A DNA stretch of 64,000 nt from Breviolum minutum Mf 1.05b.01 (lineage: Eukaryota > Sar > Dinophyceae > Suessiales > Symbiodiniaceae), in assembly GCA_000507305.1 (NCBI GenBank), contig DF239856.1, positions 62,001 through 126,000 of the forward strand, given 5' to 3'. Below the pieces are notes generated by a model. That model made no database searches and was not told where the DNA came from. It saw only the letters and a program-made list of their open reading frames with translations. Position numbers and translations under genes: made by a program. Below are positions 56,880 through 64,000 of this stretch, in pieces (the stretch's first letter is position 1; every line of letters starts with the position of its first letter).

Positions 56880-57125
56880 CTTAGCCTGTTGGCTGCCCTT
56901 ACTTATCCTTTGGGGTATTGTTTTTTTTAGCCTTTTGGCACTGTTCCCTTCTTAGCTTCTTGCTGCTGTTTTAAGACCTTGTGGCAATTGTTTTCCCAGC
57001 CTTTTGGCTACTGTTTAATTAGCTTTTGGCTTGCTGTTTCTTTAGCCTCTTGGCTGCAATTTCCTTTGCCCAAAGCAAAGCCTTTTGGCTGCAGTCTCAA
57101 GAGGTTCTTGGTTGCAGTGTCTTTT
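56880..57125. repeat. AGCC-loop-GGCT mini-hairpins, block 4 (downstream of transposase)
   Basis: Seven or more units, e.g. AGCCTGTTGGCTGC, CAGCCTTTTGGCTAC, AGCCTCTTGGCTGC. Confidence 0.9.
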
Positions 57126-57198
57126 GCATTGTATTGCTACAAGCAACCATATCACAATTCCTTTTCATCATTATGGTCAAAGTTGTTTTTCTTCAACA

Positions 57199-57290
57199 GC
57201 TAACCACTTAGCTAACCACTTAGCCTTGGACCACCCTAAGAGGCTAACCACTTAGCTAACCCCTTAGCTAAGTGGCTAACTTGGCCCCCA
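57199..57290. repeat. Right subterminal array, inverted orientation
   Basis: Several GCTAACCACTTA units, the reverse complement of the left array, in two groups separated by CCTTGGACCACCC. Confidence 0.85.
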
Positions 57291-57378
57291 AGTTAACCAC
57301 TTAGGTAAGCCTTTAGTAAGTGAGGTATGTGTTTACCCTAAGTCAGCTAAGCTCTAGCTGGCCCCTGCTAACCCACCA

Positions 57379-57389
57379 GCTCGTCTAAG
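57379..57389. repeat. Transposon right terminal inverted repeat
   Basis: GCTCGTCTAAG, followed by CAGGAGGATG, which matches the downstream half of the empty site. Confidence 0.93.
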
Positions 57390-57420
57390 CAGGAGGATGT
57401 GATCGCAAGTCGTCATGNAG

Positions 57421-59026
57421 TGATTGACCAAGCTTGCCACATTCTCGGCAGGCAGGATTGAGTGATTGAAGCTAAACAGGAAGTGATTTGATTTAACAAT
57501 GACTCTAGGCATGTCATGCCTGAATACAGCAGCACATCTCAGTCTTAATGCCTAGTCAAGTGGCAACCCAGCAGGTGTCGTCGACATTCAGATCGTTTAA
57601 GGCGAGGTAAAGCTCTGGACTCCTTTCGAAGAGCTGTCCCTTCACCTTGAATCAGAAAGCATCTCAAGCAAATGAATTTCAGAGTCGGGAAACATGAGAA
57701 AGAGTGAAGCCAAAGCACCTTTTCGATGGCGTCCTCCCGAGTGGACATTTTCTCTTCCTGATGAAAGCGGCTGATGATAGGTTCCAATACTGCTGACAAA
57801 AGATTGCCATATTCAAGCATTGAGCATCAGCGGTCCTTTCACTCTTTATTTCGTCGACGTCCACAGCTGGCATTCCGGTTTCTGGCGTCCTCAGGCATCT
57901 CCTCATATCAGGGTGTAATTTAACTGTCATAAACAGTATTTGTTGACAGACACAACGCAAACTTTAATCACTGGACTGTATGATGTTGTCTCGGTCCTCG
58001 TCCGACGTCGAATCCAAAGAGATCTCCGTGCACCCCTCCTTGGGTGGCTTGGCACCCTTGGCCTTTTTGGATGAAGGCGGCGCCCGACATGGCGGTCCAC
58101 CACAACGCTGGAGAAATGCCTTGATGTCGTCGTCGTCCGGCATAAGCTTCGGCTTGCGTACGTCGTCCCTGAAGTGTTGCATGACTGCAGCACATCAAGG
58201 CCCAGGCTGATGATTCATCGACTCAAGATCAGACTGAGATGCAAACATCCCATAGTGCGACGCCAATGAAAAGTCGCAGCCCAAGATGATCGACGCAGCC
58301 ACAACCGCTGCGGCACTGCGGTTGTTGCCATGGCTGCCTTAGTAGAAATTATTGGCAGAGCAAAACCATCATCATCAATGCAGGCAGGTCATGAACATCA
58401 AAATTAGTGGCTCCAACTCTGAATTCAATCATGTTTCATGTCACGCTGAAGACCATGTTGACCTCCTTGTCCTTGTACGCCATCATGTGGCTCCGGCAAA
58501 TTCTCACAATCATCTCCACGCAAGGCCTTGCTGCACCTTCCTGGTTCAGCAGCAAGCCTTTCAGCGCATCAACATCCTCCGCAGGGTTGCCTCGAGAAAG
58601 TTAAACAAGTGACAGTTTTCAAACAAAGGCGACATGTTTGCCAACTCCGAGATGAAGACCAAGGCACCGTACCGCTTGTAGTCCCCATTTGCAGGGCTCG
58701 TCCATCCCGCCCGGACGTCGTACGTCAAGTGAAGCGCGTGGCTATAGCGCCCTCAGTGGTGGTTTCCAAGAGACAATCTTTATGAGTTCTCAAGTGAGTT
58801 ATGAGTCAATTCTCAAGTCAGTCATGTAAAGCCAAGTCACACTTGAGCCATCCCTGCATGCCTGCCCGGCCTTTCTTGCGGCCTCGGGAGGGGCAGCTGC
58901 TCTGGCACAATTCAACAATGACAGGTTCATCAATCCGATTCAGCAACCGAGCCACCGTGGTTGCCGAAGTCATATTCTTTCTCCTGGCCCCAGGCAACCA
59001 GGAGGATGTGATCGCAAGTCGTCACN
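57421..59026. repeat. Duplicated locus, copy 2, with empty transposon site
   Basis: 57421-59000 matches 46051-47618; then GGAGGATGTGATCGCAAGTC continues directly, without transposon. It is bounded by n at 57418 and n at 59026, so it was probably a separate contig: a paralogue, an alternative strain/haplotype, or a scaffolding artefact. Confidence 0.93.
57545..59024 (-). CDS. Unidentified gene, copy 2, uninterrupted
   Basis: Same exons as copy 1. Relative to copy 1 the PDDDD exon has a 12-bp in-frame insertion (adds KLMP after VRKP), an E to A change and a G to E change, i.e. the frame is kept. The first exon runs through the empty site (RLAITSSWLPGARRKN) towards MTSATTVARLLNRIDEPVIV. The function is unknown. 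Confidence 0.5.
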
Positions 59027-59438
59027 TGGCGCAGTTGACGTCCGACGGGGAACGTCCGATAGACTCGACCGACGACGACAACCGGTTCACTGTGTGTCAT
59101 GATCACGTCGAGTGTGTAAGTGTGCCAGTGGGAGATATGTAATTTCAGTATGAGGCCTGTCTTAAATTGACAACTAACCGCAGGTCATGGACTGGCAGGC
59201 ATGACAATGATGAAAAGGACTCCTTGGCTTGATCTTGCGGCAGCGGCCCACATAAAAGTCAGGATGGCTGCACATGTTTCGGTGACAGGATATGACAGCT
59301 GATATTTTCAAATATAAGAAACCCGGCCTCATTGGCCAATCGCTTCGAGCATTTGGATGGTAGAATCCCTTCAAGGCCTCCGAACAGAAAATGGATGACA
59401 GCTTAAAAGTAATATTTTCAAAAAGAACACCCGGCCTC

Positions 59439-59744
59439 NNNNNNNNNNNNNNNNNNNNNNNNNNNNNNNNNNNNNNNNNNNNNNNNNNNNNNNNNNNNNN
59501 NNNNNNNNNNNNNNNNNNNNNNNNNNNNNNNNNNNNNNNNNNNNNNNNNNNNNNNNNNNNNNNNNNNNNNNNNNNNNNNNNNNNNNNNNNNNNNNNNNNN
59601 NNNNNNNNNNNNNNNNNNNNNNNNNNNNNNNNNNNNNNNNNNNNNNNNNNNNNNNNNNNNNNNNNNNNNNNNNNNNNNNNNNNNNNNNNNNNNNNNNNNN
59701 NNNNNNNNNNNNNNNNNNNNNNNNNNNNNNNNNNNNNNNNNNNN
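59439..59744. other. Assembly gap (306 n)
   Basis: A run of n. Reading frames crossing it are meaningless. Confidence 1.
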
Positions 59745-59748
59745 CACA

Positions 59749-59795
59749 TGCCACGAGTACCAGAAGTGATTCAATGACCTCTGGTACTCGTGGCA
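59749..59795. repeat. Hairpin next to the gap
   Basis: Arms TGCCACGAGTACCAGA and TCTGGTACTCGTGGCA around a 15-nt loop. Being next to the gap, it may have caused the assembly break. Confidence 0.9.
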
Positions 59796-60602
59796 GCTTC
59801 AGCCAATGAGACTCCTGGACACTCCATACTGAGAATCGCTTCGAGCATTTTTGAAATGATTGACTCCTTTGAAAATCAGAATCATCCAAATCCCTTCAAG
59901 GCCTCCGAACAAAGGGCTGGAAGCATCTGGATGGAGGATTGGAATGCAGATTTGGATCAAGATCCACATCCCAACCTTCCCTCCAAATCCCTTCAAGGCC
60001 ACCTGACCACAGATGATGCATCAAAAGCTTGTGACTTGTGAAGGCAAAAAGATCAATGCCTGATTGCAAACACAACCAGTTTTGAAAATAATCACCCACC
60101 TCAGTGAACATAGCGGCACCACCTCAAAGGCTCTATGTCAAATAGTCGGACTACAAAAGTGCCCCCAAATGTGATGTTCTACTATCCTACACACATTTGA
60201 TTCTGATGGCTAACGGCTGCTCCTTTTTCCAAGCTTTGCTGTGACATGGTTTGGCCCAGAAAGGTCCGCCTGCTTCCCAACGACAGACAAACAAGTCAAA
60301 ATTGTCACGACTTATCGTCCAACGTCGGACTTCTACCACCTCCTGTGAGGTCGCACCTGCCCTCGCATTACAATGGTTCGTCCATGTCGACGTCCACGTC
60401 CGGCGTCAGGGGTTCCACGTCCGTCGTCAGGAGTCCACCTCACCCCTGGCCGCAAGTAAAGCCCGGCCACTCTGAACTGGATATTGTTGGTGCCTTGGGT
60501 GGTAAACAGTCACTTCAAAGGCAACTGCCAAGCAATGTAGACTGGTCAGTGTCTGTGATGTTACATGCGTATCCATGCATGACTAAATTATCAAATTATC
60601 AC

Positions 60603-60848
60603 TCAGTTCTGCATGGACGAGGTACCGGGCTCCACCGAGAACACGGGCTCGTCCGGCGAATGCGTTGTCTCGCAGAACCATATCTCTCCTAAGTACGGCG
60701 CAGGAATGATCAGGCTCACAAATTCTACCCAGTTGTTCGCCCACATCACGAATGCACCTGGAGTCGGTGGCTTGCGGTTTGGGGGCAACGAATCCAGCTC
60801 TTTCTTAACCAACTCCCTGTGCTTTCGCAGCAGCCAGTCCGACGCCAC
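60603..60848 (-). CDS. Candidate exon, unidentified
   Basis: Reads SDWLLRKHRELVKKELDSLP, then PTPGAFVMWANNWVEFVSLI and FCETTHSPDEPVFSVEPGTS. The composition is protein-like, unlike the opposite frame. No family is recognised. Confidence 0.4.
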   Translation of the reverse strand: MASDWLLRKHRELVKKELDSLPPNRKPPTPGAFVMWANNWVEFVSLIIPAPYLGEIWFCETTHSPDEPVFSVEPGTSSMQN

Positions 60849-61263
60849 CCTTGGATGTGATCAAAGTCAATTTTCAAGGAGGTGACTTGTAACAGCAGCT
60901 GCCAACAAACTCAGAACTGAAACAATCGGCATCACCAGTGTAGCACTTTTGTTTGACAGTCACGCATGCCAAGTCACTTGAGAAAGGGATGCCGCCCGCA
61001 CTCGTCAAGGCGGACCAAAATGCCACCTCTGGCGTCCCTTAATGAGTCTGATCGGTGACTATTCAACTATTCACTGTTTGATTGGCAAAACAAGACAGCA
61101 ACTGCATGCATTCGAGGTCGAGGTACGACGCAGGCGTCGACGTCACATGTCCGTACCGCGCGGAGATTTGTGCAAGTAGCATCTGCATCCTTAGCAAAGA
61201 CGAGGTCACAGCTGACAGCAGAAAATGATTTCACCACTGCAGTGCGTCAAACAATGATTCTAT

Positions 61264-61518
61264 TCAACGACCGGGCCACCCAATTTCTCTTGGAAGCATT
61301 TGATCGCCGTCACGCTCAAAGCGAGCCCTGATGTCCAAAAGCATCCGTGCACATTCCGTGTCTGGAAGTCCTGCGGCCGATATGTACTCAAAGAACAGAG
61401 TGGGAAAGTCATTCTCCATCTCATCAACCATGCCAGCCATGCGTATATCTCGAAGGAGCTGGACGAGACGTTGCGCTTGCGTCGGACGTTGGGCGACGGG
61501 CGTCGACGTCAGGCACAT
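61264..61518 (-). CDS. Candidate exon, unidentified
   Basis: Reads AQRLVQLLRDIRMAGMVDEM, then FFEYISAAGLPDTECARMLL and IRARFERDGDQMLPREIGWP: helical and protein-like. The upstream end is GTCCGACGTC-type sequence. No family is recognised. Confidence 0.4.
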   Translation of the reverse strand: MCLTSTPVAQRPTQAQRLVQLLRDIRMAGMVDEMENDFPTLFFEYISAAGLPDTECARMLLDIRARFERDGDQMLPREIGWPGR

Positions 61519-61689
61519 GTGAAAAGAACAAAAGCTTGAGCCTTAAGCAGAAAAGGTGCTGCAACTAATAAATAATTCTTCACTAGGGCCTACTCTGCCA
61601 GTAGAAAACATGGTAAGTAGAAGCAAGATGAGGCAAGCAAGACGGAAACAGCTTCCCTCAAGACCTGGGGTCAGGACGTTGCAAGGTAA

Positions 61690-61835
61690 GCACTGAGCTG
61701 GGCTGATTTGACCTTGACTGCTCTTCATGCTGAACAGCCAAACAATGTCACAATGGCAAGAACAGAGTTGTGGCTAATGCGACCCTGACTGCTCTTCTTG
61801 CTGAAGAGCCAAAAAATGTGACAATGGCAAAAGCA
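61690..61835. repeat. Imperfect tandem pair of about 70 bp
   Basis: Two copies of GACY(C/T)TGACTGCTCTTC(A/T)TGCTGAA(C/G)AGCC followed by a TGT(C/G)ACAATGGCAA block. Confidence 0.75.
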
Positions 61836-62977
61836 ATGTGCCTGGGTGTCCGGACAGGTCCAAATCATGAAGCCTGGCAACAAAACGCCGAAGGTCAAAT
61901 GCTAAAACGATTTAATGGACTCGGACTTGATCAAAGAAAGTATAAGGGAACAAGGCGGTCTAAGATTGACCAGTGTTGATGCCAATACTGATGACGCCGA
62001 TGCGTGAGTTTTGAAGGTTCAAACTGTCAGTGCAAGTGTTGGCTTTTGACTCTGGTGATTCTGCTGCAGCACTTCTGTGGTTTGTCAAGGAAAATGTCTG
62101 ACTTGTCACTTGTTATGCATTGAAAAAACTCTTAATTCAACAATGGTCTTGCAACAGCAATTGCAAACTGCTAAACATGTGTCAAGTCAGAGATTTCACG
62201 GACGGAGCAAAAGCACTTCATGACCCTCAAACGTCCGACCAACAATTCAATCCGTCCGACACTTCTCAGACATACACAGAGGGCAGCTGACTGAAGTCAA
62301 TCCATTCATCATCTTCGTCATCCAGCGGAGGTGGTCTGGGCCTTAGTTTGTCCAAGGGGCCACAAGGTGGCTGGGGACTATATAGCTATGAAATCAGCTT
62401 GTCACAGATTGGCCCGGGTCTGGCATGAATTTAGACTCAGACAAATATTATCAAGTGTCAGACCATTATTAGATTATGGCCGAGCTGCGGTGCATCTTCC
62501 AATGCCAAACGTCGGCGAGGATCGGCTGTCGAAGCATCTTGCCACTGCGTCCAACGAAGACTTGTAGAATGCAATGGTTGCAGCGGCCCGTCCCACATCC
62601 TAGCAGTAAAATTTATCTTGGCCAGTTTCCTGAAACTCATTCAGGCCCTATCAATGAATTACTGCTCTTTAAGATTCACTAAGTGACGATTCGATGATTA
62701 TTACTTTGAAACACTTCTGAGTCTCTCTCTCTCTCTTTCTTCAAAACCGTGGTCCTGCTCACTGGCCTGATTGTCATGGGAGGGACGGGCGTACTCTTGC
62801 GCTTCCACCTGCTGGCAGTGTCAGACTCTTTCCGTGGAGTGAGCTTCGCAGGACCTGAGCATTTGGACGGTCAAGCAAAGCTAGCTTGGAAAAATTCATG
62901 GTGTAGACATAACAGGGCGGGAAAGAAAACCTTGCCCAATGCTCCAACAAAACTAGAAAAGGGTCCGTCTCTCTATC

Positions 62978-63608
62978 TTAAAATAAAAGACCCGAGTCAC
63001 GTTGGCATGGGAATTGCGTCGGCGATTCTGTCCGTCGATTCTGCTGGTCCGCCTTGTTGAACCTGGATCTAGAGGCAGACCTCTTCCTGTATGGATCTGG
63101 CGCCCAGGTATCCGGAGCCACAGGAACACATGCCGGCATTGGCGTCGGCACACGCGGAGGAGGGTTAAAGTACGGCGCCGTCGGCGTCGACAGGGGCATT
63201 GGCCCTGGGTCCGGCATCTGCGGGAACTCTTCGAACGGGCGTCCGACCTGAAAGGACGGGCCAGGGTCCAATCGACTGTCCGTCAAAAAAACATAGTGCC
63301 CAGTATTCTTGGAAGGTCGTTTCACTAAAAGAAAAATTTTAAGCCAATAAAGGTCGAGATTCAAACCTCAAGTGGTTAAGCACCAGTTGGTGCACTCGTC
63401 CGACGGTAGGCGCACTACCCAGGTAATGCAACGTCCGACGGTCATCTACGTAGCAGTTGAGCTCCGGGTGAAAGACCAACTTGATGAAGCGTTTGTCGGT
63501 GCTGTCCGAGCCCAAGCAGTGCATGTAGTCCATGGTCAAGTACAGCCTGTGCAACGACCACTTCCCATGCCAATCGCACCAGTCGTGAATGCGGTCGCGG
63601 GACTGCAC
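62978..63608 (-). CDS. Candidate exons, one proline-rich, unidentified gene
   Basis: The upstream frame (63608-63370) reads RDRIHDWCDWHGKWSLHRLY, then FIKLVFHPELNCYVDDRRTL and VGRVHQLVLNHL. The downstream frame (63330-63000) reads KNTGHYVFLTDSRLDPGPSF, then a Pro-rich stretch (PDPGPMPLSTPTAPYFNPPP) and a basic end (RKRSASRSRF). They are probably consecutive exons separated by a short intron near 63365-63335. The family is unknown. Confidence 0.45.
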
Positions 63609-63779
63609 AGGGATGACAGGGATGAAACTGGTCTGAGTTTAGTCAGATCTTAGACTGGATACTGCTAACAAATGGAACAAAACATCAACATGACTTTGAA
63701 ATTGGGGCAACTCAGGGTAAGCCAAAAATTGCCATTACATTTGAGGTGTCAGATTCTTCCCCAAGTGTTTCCCAGGATT

Positions 63780-63974
63780 TTAAGCCCAACTCGCCTCCCG
63801 CAAGAAGCAGATGCCACCCAGCTCTCTCACGGCTGGGCGCAACACTGCATACTCGCGGCGCGTATTGTGCCGCCATGCAAACACCTTCATCTCATTGCTA
63901 GGCGCTGACATGGCTGGCGGCACCAACTCCATTGCGACGGAGTCCGAAGTCCGACGGTGTCCGAAGTCTGACAC
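63780..63974 (-). CDS. Candidate exon at the right window edge
   Basis: Reads VAMELVPPAMSAPSNEMKVF then AWRHNTRREYAVLRPAVREL. The 5' part is GTCCGAC repeat. It probably belongs to the same unidentified gene as 62978-63608. Confidence 0.35.
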   Translation of the reverse strand: MSDFGHRRTSDSVAMELVPPAMSAPSNEMKVFAWRHNTRREYAVLRPAVRELGGICFLREASWA

Positions 63975-64000
63975 GTCCAGAGTCCGACGTCCGACGTCCG

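Larger units (their letters stand above)
47619..57389 (+). mobile_element. 9.77-kb DNA transposon with TIR CTTAGACGAGC and 2-bp target duplication
   Basis: The left end is CTTAGACGAGCC and the right end is GCTCGTCTAAG, an 11-bp inverted repeat. The flanks are CCA before and CAGG after; the empty site in the second locus copy reads ACCAGGAGG, so the duplicated target is CA. Inside the ends are inverted arrays of a GGTTAGCTAAGT-type 12-bp repeat. Four plus-strand coding units follow, the last a split transposase. Inverted subterminal repeats with a short target duplication recall the CACTA/CMC group, but the termini lack CACTA. It lacks GTCCGACGTC motifs, unlike its surroundings. Confidence 0.9.

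Noticed and set aside
59174-59889. Open frames across the n run
   Set aside because: They consist of undetermined residues.

Overview
The window looks like nuclear DNA of a dinoflagellate, probably of the Suessiales/Symbiodiniaceae type (inference). The evidence is tiny exons with GT-AG and frequent GC-AG introns and the usual AG|G acceptor context, recognisable genes nearly all on the minus strand, large amounts of repeat DNA, and several short inverted-repeat element families, one of which behaves like introners. There is no bacterial gene organisation. The sequence is a scaffold: single n's at 25758, 51522, 57418 and 59026 and a 306-base gap at 59439-59744 mark joins.

Region 1 (1 to about 22.7 kb) is a very sparse minus-strand coding region. 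From 13.1 kb down to 0.85 kb, twelve mini-exons (about 36-97 nt) rebuild most of anthranilate phosphoribosyltransferase (TrpD, tryptophan synthesis). Upstream (15.6-22.6 kb) nine mini-exons join in frame into an Ala/Glu/Lys-rich coiled-coil protein, either a separate gene or a TrpD N-terminal extension. The introns hold several families of about 70-150 bp foldback elements.

Region 2 (about 23.7-46.8 kb, resuming at 58-64 kb) is peppered with the short motif GTCCGACGTC, which I do not see in region 1 or in the large transposon. Its minus-strand genes are an ASCH-domain protein, a DUF7869-like (transposase-related) protein, an OTU-type cysteine protease with two tRNA-like genes in an intron, a long unknown gene ending in a methyltransferase-like FGCGSG exon, a C5-cytosine DNA methyltransferase, and a KAPKAM-repeat basic protein. 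Long near-perfect hairpins cluster at 42.5-45.0 kb.

Region 3 (47619-57389) is a 9.77-kb DNA transposon with 11-bp terminal inverted repeats, inverted arrays of a 12-bp subterminal repeat, four coding units including a split transposase, and dozens of AGCC-loop-GGCT mini-hairpins in its non-coding parts. A second copy of the flanking locus (57421-59026) carries the empty site and defines the insertion to the base.

The most interesting system is the introner-like family with TIR CTRGTTGGTGGTTTC and a 4-bp target duplication. Two copies (34315-34398, 36280-36382) form complete introns in which the duplicated target supplies the GT donor and the element end supplies the AG acceptor, restoring the reading frame exactly.
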